From: a virus
DNA length: 27,514 nt
Reading direction: 5' to 3' (one strand)
Virus record (IMG/VR): IMGVR_UViG_3300036857_000618
Coordinates: 1 to 27,514 of that record
Shown here: piece after piece, positions 1-7,078 of the stretch
Numbering within the stretch: the first letter of the stretch is position 1
Layout of the letters: each line of letters starts with the position of its first letter
The notes under the pieces: model-generated
What the model saw: the letters and a program-made list of their open reading frames with translations, nothing else
Database searches by the model: none
Told to the model about the DNA's origin: nothing
Position numbers and translations under genes: made by a program

Positions 1-180
1 TCGGGTGACCCCGTGACGCAGGCGGAGCGTGAGGCGGCGGCGCGCAGGATCCGGTGCCCGAAGTGCAATGCCCAACCCCACTTCAGCTGCCGTCGCCTCA
101 CCGCCCGTCGGGTGATCTCCCTAAAGCACCCACATCGGGAGCGGCTCGATGCCGTGGCCCAAACAACCAAGGAGGACTGA
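1..180 (+). CDS. Zinc-binding small phage protein, 5' partial
   Basis: Frame 1 is open from the window edge to TGA at 178-180; the true start lies upstream or is GTG at 13. The visible 59 residues hold C19-x2-C22-x7-C30 followed by H43 and H45 in a basic stretch. This is the layout of the small zinc-finger proteins common in actinophages, where a Cys-rich knuckle is followed by a His-Arg helix. Function is unknown; nucleic-acid binding is the usual guess. The SD of the next gene (AAGGAGG, 169-175) lies inside its 3' end, so the two genes are probably cotranscribed. Confidence 0.6.
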   Translation, partial: SGDPVTQAEREAAARRIRCPKCNAQPHFSCRRLTARRVISLKHPHRERLDAVAQTTKED

Positions 181-182
181 TC

Positions 183-431
183 ATGGAAGAGTTGACCACG
201 TATGTCTACCTGGTCGATGGCGAATTGAATGTTGGCACGCTGGTCGACTACGCCAAGGCATGGGAGCGGGCCCACTACGCCGATCTTGGGGTCTCGAACG
301 AGGTCCGGACCTGGGACGCCTCGTACAAGGTGGAGGTCGAGTTCGAGGGTACGGACGGCGAGGCCTGGATGCACTACAAACTCGCGGTCAACGGTGAAGA
401 GGCGTACGTGACCATCGACGGGCTGGCCTGA
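183..431 (+). CDS. Hypothetical protein, 82 aa
   Basis: Start ATG 183 is chosen because AAGGAGG (169-175) lies seven bases upstream; a longer in-frame ORF from 54 would overlap the previous gene without a ribosome site. The product is acidic, with a Tyr/Trp-rich predicted beta-alpha-beta pattern. It begins MEELTTYVYLVDGELNVGTL and ends with short strands around YKLAVNGEEAYVTIDG. I recognise no family. It belongs to a run of tightly packed small genes that ends at the terminator at 1677-1716, the usual arrangement of phage early or middle genes of unknown role. Confidence 0.7.
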   Translation: MEELTTYVYLVDGELNVGTLVDYAKAWERAHYADLGVSNEVRTWDASYKVEVEFEGTDGEAWMHYKLAVNGEEAYVTIDGLA

Positions 432-433
432 TC

Positions 434-775
434 ATGAAGTGCCCGAACATCCCGGGGCGGCTGCGAGACTACCTGTTGGCGAACAACTGCATGGTGCACA
501 ACGGCCAGCCCGCCGAGGCGTACGCCGACCTGCGTGCCGTCGAGGCGCTCAAGAACGCCCAGTCGCGGCCGATCGGCACGGGGTACACCGCGATGCTGAC
601 CGAGCTCACCACCGACGAGACGGCGCGCTGGGAACTGGCCGCGTACATCGACAGCCTCGCCGGGCTGATCGAGGACAAGGTGCTCTCGGCGACGGAGGTC
701 GGTCTCTCGTCCGGACGGCTGCGCCAGATCGCGGATCGCCTCGACCCGCATGGCTCGCGGAGGCTGCTGGGATGA
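434..775 (+). CDS. Hypothetical protein, 113 aa
   Basis: The ATG at 434 follows the previous stop by two bases and the last codons overlap the next start as ATGA at 772-775, which points to translational coupling in one operon. The protein is predicted mostly helical (for example the stretches around ETARWELAAYIDSLAGLIED and SSGRLRQIADRLDPHG). It has a single Cys pair (C3, C19) that does not form a recognisable zinc site. No signal peptide or membrane segment is present. No family is recognised. Confidence 0.65.
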   Translation: MKCPNIPGRLRDYLLANNCMVHNGQPAEAYADLRAVEALKNAQSRPIGTGYTAMLTELTTDETARWELAAYIDSLAGLIEDKVLSATEVGLSSGRLRQIADRLDPHGSRRLLG

Positions 776-1107
776 GCGGCATCCGCAAGCCGGACGACGG
801 CGAGCCGTACCGCCGGATGCTGATCGAGCACCGGCTCGGCTACCGCCAGCTGCGCCTGCTCATGGTCAAGTTCTGGTTTGAGAACGAGCAGCCGGTGAGC
901 GTCCCGCCGCTCGCCGATCTGGAGCTGTTCATCCGGTACGAACTGTGGGCGTGGGGCCGCCCATGCGACGAGGGCCCGCACGCCGAGAGCCTCTCACTGG
1001 GCCCATGGGCCCAGCCGGGCGACCCCACGCCAGAGTTGCTCGTCGCGGCTCGGCATTGGGCTCGCAAGGCCGTCAAGACGCGGTGGCCTGACATACCCGA
1101 ACGGTAA
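772..1107 (+). CDS. Hypothetical protein, 111 aa
   Basis: The start ATG at 772 overlaps the upstream stop by four bases (ATGA). The product is rich in Trp, Arg and aromatic residues (LLMVKFWFENEQPVSVPPL, RYELWAWGRP) and is predicted helical and soluble. No catalytic motif is apparent. The stop TAA is at 1105-1107, and the same bases form the TAAGAT -10-like hexamer of the next transcription unit, so this gene ends where a new promoter-leader begins. Confidence 0.65.
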   Translation: MSGIRKPDDGEPYRRMLIEHRLGYRQLRLLMVKFWFENEQPVSVPPLADLELFIRYELWAWGRPCDEGPHAESLSLGPWAQPGDPTPELLVAARHWARKAVKTRWPDIPER

Positions 1108-1145
1108 GATAGATCACGAATCGGCCGGACGGAGCGATCCGGTCG
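1105..1145 (+). promoter_or_regulatory. Promoter-proximal hairpin leader, copy 1
   Basis: A -10-like TAAGAT (1105-1110) is followed 11 bases later by an inverted repeat: CGGCCGGA (1122-1129), loop CGGAGCGA (1130-1137), TCCGGTCG (1138-1145), eight pairs with one G-T. Transcription from this -10 would start near 1117, so the hairpin would sit at the very 5' end of the mRNA, just before the SD AAGGAGG at 1151-1157. The same loop and stem architecture recur at 10866-10902 with a compensatory change. No good -35 is visible, which may mean dependence on an activator. Confidence 0.6.
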
Positions 1146-1163
1146 CGAACAAGGAGGAATGCA

Positions 1164-1427
1164 ATGGAACCCGGAATGCGCAGGACGGTCGAGCCGTACA
1201 GGACCATGTCCGCCGACCTGCTCCAGGCGGAGTACGTGAAGTGGTTCGGCGTCGGCACGCGGCTGGCCACTCGGATCATCAACGGTGAAGCCGCTCGGAC
1301 GGAGGAGGCAACGTTCGGTTCGGTCGTGCGCCGGACCAAGCTGATCCGACAGGTGGCCGCCCACCGAGGCATCCAGCTGGAGCACCCGAAGGTCTCGGTC
1401 GTCCTCACCGAGCGGGTGGGATCGTGA
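1164..1427 (+). CDS. Hypothetical protein, 87 aa
   Basis: ATG 1164 has the SD AAGGAGG at 1151-1157 and follows the hairpin leader directly. The protein is basic and helical. The segment around TFGSVVRRTKLIRQVAAHRG could be a DNA-binding or RNA-binding helix pair, but this is not diagnostic. Its stop overlaps the next GTG (GTGA at 1424-1427), so it is coupled to the following gene. It is the first gene of a two-gene unit bounded by a leader and a strong terminator. No family recognised. Confidence 0.65.
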   Translation: MEPGMRRTVEPYRTMSADLLQAEYVKWFGVGTRLATRIINGEAARTEEATFGSVVRRTKLIRQVAAHRGIQLEHPKVSVVLTERVGS

Positions 1428-1666
1428 CCGGGGACAGCGCCGCCACTACCGATATGACGCTGGTAGCGTGGCACCTCGGCTTGAGCGACGCACGCCGGGA
1501 GGCCGAGGGCGACCCGACGCTTATCGTGCACATCCCGTTCAACCGGTACGCCCTCGCCATGAAGCTGGGGTTCCCCGGTATCTACGGGTTCGAGACGGCG
1601 TTCGACCAGCTGGCCGAGGCCTACAAGCAGGGCCGCGCCGATTTCGCGACCGCGATCGTTCGCTGA
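1424..1666 (+). CDS. Hypothetical protein, 80 aa
   Basis: The GTG start at 1424 overlaps the upstream stop by four bases. The product is soluble, with a predicted strand (DPTLIVHIPF) followed by helices (NRYALAMKLGF, FDQLAEAYKQGRADFATAIV). No catalytic residues or metal sites can be seen. It is the last gene before the terminator hairpin at 1677-1716. Function unknown. Confidence 0.65.
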   Translation: MTGDSAATTDMTLVAWHLGLSDARREAEGDPTLIVHIPFNRYALAMKLGFPGIYGFETAFDQLAEAYKQGRADFATAIVR

Positions 1667-1676
1667 GCTGCACATC

Positions 1677-1716
1677 CACAAGCACGGCCCGGCTAAGTAT
1701 GGGCCGTGCTTTTGTG
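1677..1716 (+). terminator. Rho-independent terminator
   Basis: Arms AGCACGGCCC (1681-1690, plus the flanking A) and GGGCCGTGCT (1701-1710) pair perfectly around the 10-base loop 1691-1700. A TTTT tract at 1710-1713 follows. It closes the small-gene operon ten bases after the stop of the 1424-1666 gene and separates it from the alpha-CTD regulator. Confidence 0.85.
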
Positions 1717-1758
1717 GTACGTTGGACATGAACGTGATTCTGAAAGGAGCATGACCTC

Positions 1759-2505
1759 ATGTCGCGCAATACGACGCCGCCGATCGAGGAGCTCGGCCTC
1801 TCTGTTCGGGCGTTCAACTGCCTCAAGAGGGAGGGCATCGACTCAGTTGGCGATCTGGTCGAGCGCAGCGAACGGGACCTGCGGGACATCAAGAACCTGG
1901 GCGCCCTTTCCGTCAAGGAGATCAAGCTGAAGCTCAGTGAGGTCGTCGGCCTCACGTTGTCCGACGAAACGTCGAAGGGCCTCTCGCTGCGCGAGCAGGG
2001 CAGGCTTGAACACGACGCGACGCGCAAACGGCTGATGGCGATCGAGGATCCGATCGAGCGGATGGTGGAGGCCGTCAAGGTCACCAACCGCGCCGACGCC
2101 GCGAAGTTCAATGAGCGGCAGAGGTGGCTCCAGGCCGCGCGGTGGTTGCATGATCTCGACCCGCGCAAGTACTCCAAGCATGGCATGTCGGTGCGGCTTA
2201 CCCCCTGCGACGAGCGCATGATCAGCAAGGGGTTCAGGACGCTGCCCGCGACGCAGACCCCGTACCAGGGTGAGGACGCGGCCGTGGCGGTGGCAAGGAC
2301 GCATTTCCGGCAGTTCCGGCGGCAAAGCTCGATCCGTTACACGGCCAACCTAATCTTCCAGGACGTGGCACGGGAGTTGATCAAGGCCAAGAGGCTGTCC
2401 AACAAGCAGATCTGCGAGCTGACCGGTTACACGTCGGCGCGGGTCACCCAGATCTGGAACAACACCACCAACGGCCCACAGAACGACGAGGAGGATGTGG
2501 CGTGA
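1759..2505 (+). CDS. RNA polymerase alpha-CTD-like regulator with C-terminal helix-turn-helix
   Basis: Residues about 8-65 closely resemble the C-terminal domain of bacterial RpoA ([19 protein letters not shown], then the DLRDIKNLG and VKEIKLKL segments). That is the helix-hairpin-helix fold that binds UP elements and activators. There is no alpha N-terminal domain. A long charged helical middle is followed by a helix-turn-helix-like end ([20 protein letters not shown], about residues 213-232). SD AAAGGAG precedes ATG 1759. I infer a phage transcription factor that mimics alpha-CTD at promoters or docks on host RNA polymerase. Its stop region overlaps the next gene (GTGA, 2502-2505). Direct targets are not visible from sequence. 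Confidence 0.75.
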   Translation: MSRNTTPPIEELGLSVRAFNCLKREGIDSVGDLVERSERDLRDIKNLGALSVKEIKLKLSEVVGLTLSDETSKGLSLREQGRLEHDATRKRLMAIEDPIERMVEAVKVTNRADAAKFNERQRWLQAARWLHDLDPRKYSKHGMSVRLTPCDERMISKGFRTLPATQTPYQGEDAAVAVARTHFRQFRRQSSIRYTANLIFQDVARELIKAKRLSNKQICELTGYTSARVTQIWNNTTNGPQNDEEDVA

Positions 2506-2960
2506 CCTCCAAGTCGAAGCGGATCGGCGACAACGCCGAAAAGGGTGTTGCCAGCTACCTCGCCGCCACCGGCTGGCCCGATGCCGAGTGGCGGCGCGGT
2601 CGCGGCATTCACGACGCCGGGGACATCGCTGGCACTCCCCGGATCTGCTGGCAGGTCAAGGGCGGGGCTTATGCGCACGCGGCCAAGGACTCCGACGTCG
2701 CCACGTGGGTCGCAGACGTGGAGCGGCAGCGCATAAAGGCGCGTGCCGAGATTGGCATCGTGGCCATCGCCCGCAAGGGCTACGGGCCAGCGCGAGCCTC
2801 GTTCTGGTGGGCAATCATGACGCTTCCCCAGTTCCTCCCCCTTGTCTCGCTGCCCACCGACTACGAACACCCGCCAATTCAGGTTCGCCTTTACCTTCGG
2901 GACGTTGTGTCGCTTTTGCGGAGGGCTGGGTATGGTTTGCCGCTCGACGCCGCCGCATGA
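2502..2960 (+). CDS. Holliday junction resolvase-like PD-(D/E)xK nuclease
   Basis: The GTG start at 2502 overlaps the previous stop and is preceded by GAGGAGG. Residues 1-60 show the archaeal-Hjc-like arrangement: a basic N-terminus with [12 protein letters not shown] (helix with Glu), then GDIAG with the catalytic-type Asp, then the WQVKGG strand. The usual E-x-K is Q-x-K here. The remainder holds a Trp-rich segment and a short helical tail. Such small nucleases are common in actinophage replication/recombination modules, where they resolve branched DNA before packaging. The Gln at the E-x-K position is worth noting; a neighbouring acidic residue may substitute. Confidence 0.65.
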   Translation: MTSKSKRIGDNAEKGVASYLAATGWPDAEWRRGRGIHDAGDIAGTPRICWQVKGGAYAHAAKDSDVATWVADVERQRIKARAEIGIVAIARKGYGPARASFWWAIMTLPQFLPLVSLPTDYEHPPIQVRLYLRDVVSLLRRAGYGLPLDAAA

Positions 2961-3041
2961 CACGCCGACCCACCCTGCCAAACACGAGACATGCACCTAC
3001 CTGCCGGTGCAAGCTGTTTCAGAACTGGGGAGGCTAGCAGT

Positions 3042-4400
3042 ATGGGCAGAAGCGACCCGCTGGCAGGCGTCGACAAGGACATCAAGGGCAAGCTGCTCGT
3101 GGCCCGAAGACAGGGCTGCTATTTGGCGAAGACCGCCAACGGCCACATCTACGTCGAGAACCCGGCGACAAACAAATCCACCACCGTTGGTGGCAACGGA
3201 TCCAGCTACCGGGGGCCCGCCAACGTCCAAGCCGACCTGGAGGCCATCGAGGTCAAGTTCCCCCGCACCCCCAAGAGGGGGAAAGGGAAGCGGCGAAAAA
3301 CAACCGGCACCGCCACATCCGACATCCAACCGCCAGAGGACAACACCCCCATGCCGCCTCTAAATGAGAGTACGACGGATACCCAAGCCGCCGTCGAAAG
3401 GATCATCAAAGACCCCTCCAGCGGTGATTACCTCCTGGAGGCGATTCGCGACGAAGTACGCAAAACCCAGCAAGGCCAGCATCGGCGTCAGCGCCACCGC
3501 CATGGCCGTGCTGGCGTGGAGTGGGAGGGCCAACTCTATGGCCTCGCGAGCAAGTACTGGGACGACCTGCCAACCGACCCGCAGGGCGCGGAGGCCGCCG
3601 CACTCCACCGCGAGGTGGTCAAGCCACTGATGGACGAGGGGCGACTCGACCTCGTCAAAATGCTGCGAGACGGCTTTGCCGTCTGGTGGGTATACGACGA
3701 GTCGGCTCCGGCGATCCCCGCCATCCCTGATGAACCCGCCGCCGAACCGGTTCAGGCTTCGCCCCCCACGCCGTCACCCCCTACTTACCCCAAGAGAAGC
3801 GGAAACGCTGTGCGGTACGAACAATGCGGCTACTGCCCGTACGTCGGGCCGCATATGGCGGTACTCACCCACCGCCGAAGGACCGAGCTGGTCGACGGCG
3901 AGCACCCGGTTGAGCGGGTTATCGCGTGCAAGGACCACGGGCCGGATCCCCACTGCCTGTTCGTCCTCACCTCCCCCGGCGCCTTCCGCCAGCACATGAC
4001 CACCTTGCATGGCAAGTCAGGTCAATTCATGTGCACGGAGTGTCTCCGCTTCTTCCCGAGCAAGGGGATGCAAATGGCGCATTCCAGGGAGGTGCACGAC
4101 GGCGGCAAGGTCGGCCGCAAGGGCGCGGGCGTCAAGCCGACCACGGCTCACCGGGCCAGCGCTCACAAGCCGCTCAAGGCGGCGGCCCAGCCCGAGGTCA
4201 AGCCCAACGGGCACTCTGACGCCGGGCCCAGCGAACTGAGCCGTGCCGACCAGGCCGGGCTCTTCATGGACATCCTTGCCGAGCACCGGGCATGGGCCGC
4301 AAAGATGCCCGCGCTGACGGCCGAGAACGAAGATCTCCGGGCTGAGAACCGCGCGCTGAGGGCACGGTTGAGGAAGATTGCTCGCGACGCCGATCTCTGA
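3042..4400 (+). CDS. C2H2 zinc-finger protein with C-terminal coiled coil
   Basis: ATG 3042 is chosen for GGGGAGG at 3027-3033; an ORF from 2991 lacks an SD. The 452-residue protein has a basic N-terminal domain, a helical middle and a Pro-rich linker (about 225-255). A Cys/His-rich region follows: C262-x2-C265; C296-x8-C305-x12-H318-x4-H323; and a canonical C331-x2-C334-x12-H347-x4-H352. A basic linker leads to a C-terminal leucine-zipper-like helix (ALTAENEDLRAENRALRARL). This looks like a dimeric nucleic-acid-binding protein. It lies just upstream of the terminase and could be a late regulator or packaging accessory factor, which is inference. The terminator at 4483-4529 follows. Confidence 0.65.
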   Translation: MGRSDPLAGVDKDIKGKLLVARRQGCYLAKTANGHIYVENPATNKSTTVGGNGSSYRGPANVQADLEAIEVKFPRTPKRGKGKRRKTTGTATSDIQPPEDNTPMPPLNESTTDTQAAVERIIKDPSSGDYLLEAIRDEVRKTQQGQHRRQRHRHGRAGVEWEGQLYGLASKYWDDLPTDPQGAEAAALHREVVKPLMDEGRLDLVKMLRDGFAVWWVYDESAPAIPAIPDEPAAEPVQASPPTPSPPTYPKRSGNAVRYEQCGYCPYVGPHMAVLTHRRRTELVDGEHPVERVIACKDHGPDPHCLFVLTSPGAFRQHMTTLHGKSGQFMCTECLRFFPSKGMQMAHSREVHDGGKVGRKGAGVKPTTAHRASAHKPLKAAAQPEVKPNGHSDAGPSELSRADQAGLFMDILAEHRAWAAKMPALTAENEDLRAENRALRARLRKIARDADL

Positions 4401-4482
4401 CGATCATGTGGTTGACTTAGCCGCGCAGCAGGCAGAGGCAACGGCCGCAGGGGACCCTGGCCGGTGCCCTGACTTGAGGTGG

Positions 4483-4529
4483 GCCCCGCCGCCGGTCTCT
4501 GGGCGTGAGACATCCGGCGGCGGGGCTTT
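4483..4529 (+). terminator. Intrinsic terminator upstream of terminase
   Basis: Perfect 13-bp arms GCCCCGCCGCCGG (4483-4495) and CCGGCGGCGGGGC (4514-4526) enclose an 18-base loop, followed by TTTG. It lies between the zinc-finger gene and the terminase gene and so likely separates early from late transcription. Confidence 0.75.
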
Positions 4530-4531
4530 GC

Positions 4532-4581
4532 ATAGGACGGCGCGACCTTAGCCGCCGGTCGCGGCGACGCTGCCGTCCTAT
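4532..4581 (+). promoter_or_regulatory. Nested inverted repeat covering the terminase start codon
   Basis: Outer arms ATAGGACGGC (4532-4541) and GCCGTCCTAT (4572-4581) match perfectly over 10 bp. Inside them CGCGACC (4541-4547) pairs with GGTCGCG (4557-4563). The distal outer arm contains the first two bases of the ATG at 4580. In RNA this would bury the start region in a long stem, and no SD is present. Possible roles are translational control of terminase or a terminase/packaging recognition structure; both are inference. Confidence 0.5.
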
Positions 4582-6304
4582 GACGGCGCTCACGGCCGCC
4601 GCGCAGACGCACGCCGACGGCAGGTCCCGCGAAGCCGCCCGGCTGTTCTCCGACCTGATGGCGGTCGGCCCGGCCGTCAGGCGGGGGTTCCTCGCTGGCC
4701 TGACGCAGCGCGACTTGGAGCAGTTGCTTGGGGTCGCGGCCCGGGAGGGTGGCACCCCGTACGCGCTGTGGCGTGACGATCCGGTCGGGTTCACCGAGGA
4801 CGTGCTGGGCGAATCGCTGTGGTCCAAGCCGCGTGAGATCCTCGGGGCCATCCCAGCGGCCAAGCGCATCGCGGTGCCGTCCTGCTTCGGCTCGGGAAAA
4901 ACTTGGTCGAGCGCGCGAGCGGTCCTGTGGATGGTCTACACGCGCCCGCCGGGCACGGCCAAGGCCGTCACAATCGCCCCGCTGTGGCGCCAGGTGATCC
5001 GGCAGCTGTGGCCGGAGATCCGGACCGCGCACTCCCGGGCCGGGCTTCCCGGTGCCGTCGACATGGGTCAGCTCAAGATCCCCGACGCCAAGGGGATGGA
5101 CTTCGTGGCGGCCTACGGTATCGCCGCCGCCCCCTGGAACGAGGCCGCCGTCCAGGGCGTGCACGCGCCAAGCTTGCTGCTGGTGGTGGACGAGGCAGGC
5201 GGCATCGGCCACGTGATCGGGCGGAACCTGCGCGGCATGCTCGTCGGCGAAGGCACCCACATGCTAGCGATCGGCAACCCGCCAACCGACGAAGAGGGGT
5301 CGTGGTTCGAGGGGCTGTGTTCGGCCGACGACGTCAAGCTCATTCCGATCCGCGCAGAAGACACCCCCAACCTGAGCGGCGAGACGGCGCCGCACTGCCA
5401 CTCCTGCCCGGCCGAGGTTCCGGCGCACTCGCTCGCCACGCATCTGGTGGACGCCGACTGGGTCACCGGTACGGTCCGCGACCACGGCGAGGACTCCAAC
5501 TACGTCGCGGCCAAGGTGCACGCCATCTTCCCGAGGGGCGGCGTCTCCCGGGCCATCCCATCGACTTGGATCGACGCCGCCGCCGAGGCAGATGAGCCGG
5601 ACGGCGACACGCTCGTTGCGCTGACCGAGCTCGGGCTGGAGGGCGAGCGGGAGCCGTGGAATGTCCGGCTGGGTTCATGGGTGCGGCTGGGGATCGACGT
5701 AGCCGCCGACGGCGGAGACGAGTTCGTGATCGCGCGCTGTGTGGGCGATCTCGTGCAGATCCGGCACCGAAGCTCGGGCGCGGCCAACGCCAACCCCACC
5801 GACGTGGCCGGAATCGCACTGGCGGAGATCCGCCGGGCCGAGGAGCTGGCCAAGGCGCTGGGCACGGACGCGGCCGTCCGGGTCAAGGTGGACGGCATCG
5901 GGGTCGGCTGGGGCGTCGTCGGCATTTTGCAGGCGTGGGCCAGCGAGGGGCTGCACGACAGCGAGATCATCTCAGTGGTCGTCTCGGAGAAGACCGACCG
6001 GGAGCCGGAGTCGGCGACGCTGCGGCCGAACAAAAAGCGCGATGAGATGTGGCTGGCGATGCGCCACCTGCTCCGGCCGCGCGACGATGGGTCGGCTGGG
6101 CTGCGGCTGCGAGTGGACCAGCGCACGCTCGCGCAGCTGCGGGCGCCCGCGATGGGCACCTCGGCCAACGGCAACACGGTGATCGAGGGCAAGGCCAGCA
6201 TGAAGACGCGCGGGCTGCCGTCGCCGGACAGGGCCGAGGCGGTCATCTTGGCGTGCTACGAACCGGCGCCGTCGAAGCGCAAACGCGCCCGTCTCATTCT
6301 GTAA
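4580..6304 (+). CDS. Terminase large subunit
   Basis: The packaging motor ATPase/nuclease. From ATG 4580 it is 574 aa; a GTG at 4505 would place the start inside the terminator, so 4580 is preferred although no SD is seen. Visible motifs are a Walker-A-like SCFGSGKT (about residues 103-110), Walker B LLLVVDEAGG (about 202-211), a coupling segment with AIGNPPTDEEGSWF, and RNase-H-like nuclease acidic residues in LGIDVAADGGDEF and VKVDGIGVG. The C-terminal basic tail ends KRKRARLIL. It fits the HK97/actinophage terminase family. No small terminase is recognised nearby; the zinc-finger protein or the small upstream genes are candidates. Confidence 0.92.
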   Translation: MTALTAAAQTHADGRSREAARLFSDLMAVGPAVRRGFLAGLTQRDLEQLLGVAAREGGTPYALWRDDPVGFTEDVLGESLWSKPREILGAIPAAKRIAVPSCFGSGKTWSSARAVLWMVYTRPPGTAKAVTIAPLWRQVIRQLWPEIRTAHSRAGLPGAVDMGQLKIPDAKGMDFVAAYGIAAAPWNEAAVQGVHAPSLLLVVDEAGGIGHVIGRNLRGMLVGEGTHMLAIGNPPTDEEGSWFEGLCSADDVKLIPIRAEDTPNLSGETAPHCHSCPAEVPAHSLATHLVDADWVTGTVRDHGEDSNYVAAKVHAIFPRGGVSRAIPSTWIDAAAEADEPDGDTLVALTELGLEGEREPWNVRLGSWVRLGIDVAADGGDEFVIARCVGDLVQIRHRSSGAANANPTDVAGIALAEIRRAEELAKALGTDAAVRVKVDGIGVGWGVVGILQAWASEGLHDSEIISVVVSEKTDREPESATLRPNKKRDEMWLAMRHLLRPRDDGSAGLRLRVDQRTLAQLRAPAMGTSANGNTVIEGKASMKTRGLPSPDRAEAVILACYEPAPSKRKRARLIL

Positions 6305-6345
6305 CTCTCAGCTTGCAGTGCGTGACAAAATGCTGGTCAAAGGGG

Positions 6346-6374
6346 TTGGCACATCCCGGCCAGGTCGCTACGGT
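6346..6374 (+). promoter_or_regulatory. Sigma-A-like promoter
   Basis: TTGGCA (6346-6351) and TACGGT (6369-6374) are separated by exactly 17 bases in the intergenic region after terminase. It would transcribe the zinc-binding gene at 6481 and possibly the portal operon. The same TACGGT hexamer recurs before accessory genes at 19333, 19959 and 22366. Confidence 0.55.
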
Positions 6375-6480
6375 TGCCGTACCGCCCCCGGGACCGAAAC
6401 GTTACCGGCTGGGGTAGCCCAGCGATCGCGCTGCACCCCCCCAGCTCTACAAACATGACTTGAGCTGGGAGGGATGTCGC

Positions 6481-6840
6481 ATGCCGCCACCCGAGTTCTC
6501 CAAGAACCACGTCTGGGTGGCGGCGGCAACGGTCCAGCTCGATACAAGGCAGGCGAAACGGGCCATTCTCCGACAGTCGGTGAGGCTCCCCGCACAACGT
6601 CGCATCGACGTGCTGGAGGTCTACTGCGAGCAGTGCCGCCGACCGTGGGATGACGTCTATGGCGAGCCGTGCATTGCCGCCGAGACCAATGAGCATTTGC
6701 GCGGGGGCCCCATCGGGGTCAGGGCGAAGCGAAAGCACGACTTGCACCGATGCGATCTCTTGGGGTGCGACGTCGAGAAGTCCGCCCAGATCAACGGCCT
6801 CGACCTGCGTGCGGAAGACGTAAGCCGCCTTAGCCCATAG
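6481..6840 (+). CDS. Cys-rich (putative zinc-binding) protein, 119 aa
   Basis: ATG 6481 is selected over a TTG at 6460 because GGGAGGG sits at 6467-6473. Residues about 44-60 contain CEQCRRPWDDVYGEPC (C-x2-C-x11-C) and the C-terminal third has HRCDLLGC, giving five Cys plus His that could form one or two zinc sites. The N-terminus is basic and strand-rich. No enzymatic motif is visible. The gene stands alone behind the promoter at 6346-6374, between terminase and portal, a position often held by small accessory DNA-binding or HNH-like proteins; no HNH signature is present. Confidence 0.65.
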   Translation: MPPPEFSKNHVWVAAATVQLDTRQAKRAILRQSVRLPAQRRIDVLEVYCEQCRRPWDDVYGEPCIAAETNEHLRGGPIGVRAKRKHDLHRCDLLGCDVEKSAQINGLDLRAEDVSRLSP

Positions 6841-6875
6841 CTTCCCACCAGGCGCGATCCAAGTCAGGGGGGAAT

Positions 6876-7070
6876 ATGGATGACCGGGGCGTCACCAGCG
6901 ACTTGGCCACGCACTCGGGCCGACTTCGCGACACGGCCGCCATTGTGCTCATCGGCGTCGGGGTGTTCGGGGCCATCGGGGTCACGTTCACGGTGGACAT
7001 GCGGGCCGGGCTGATTCTCGGGTTCTCTATCCTCGCCGTGATCGGTGTCGCGCTCGGCTGGACCGAGTAG
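6876..7070 (+). CDS. Small membrane protein, 64 aa
   Basis: ATG 6876 follows an SD-like AGGGGGGAA. Two hydrophobic segments are clear: about residues 22-40 (AAIVLIGVGVFGAIGVTF) and 46-61 (AGLILGFSILAVIGVALG), separated by a short charged turn (VDMRA). The N-terminus is polar, so a helical hairpin in the cytoplasmic membrane is predicted. It ends nine bases before the portal start. Small two-TM proteins between terminase and portal are common in actinophages; function unknown. There is no lysis context to call it a holin. Confidence 0.65.
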   Translation: MDDRGVTSDLATHSGRLRDTAAIVLIGVGVFGAIGVTFTVDMRAGLILGFSILAVIGVALGWTE

Positions 7071-7078
7071 GGGGAGCA

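Noticed and set aside
54-182. Upstream start at 54 for the gene at 183-431
   Set aside because: It would overlap the zinc-knuckle ORF and has no SD, whereas ATG 183 has AAGGAGG.
4133-4144. 12-nt identity between spacer 27275-27306 and the zinc-finger gene
   Set aside because: Match does not extend to the spacer ends, unlike the 34-nt match at 20194; chance level.
4163-5260. Minus-strand ORF of 365 codons over terminase and its leader
   Set aside because: It crosses a terminator and the terminase start; the opposite frame has Walker motifs.
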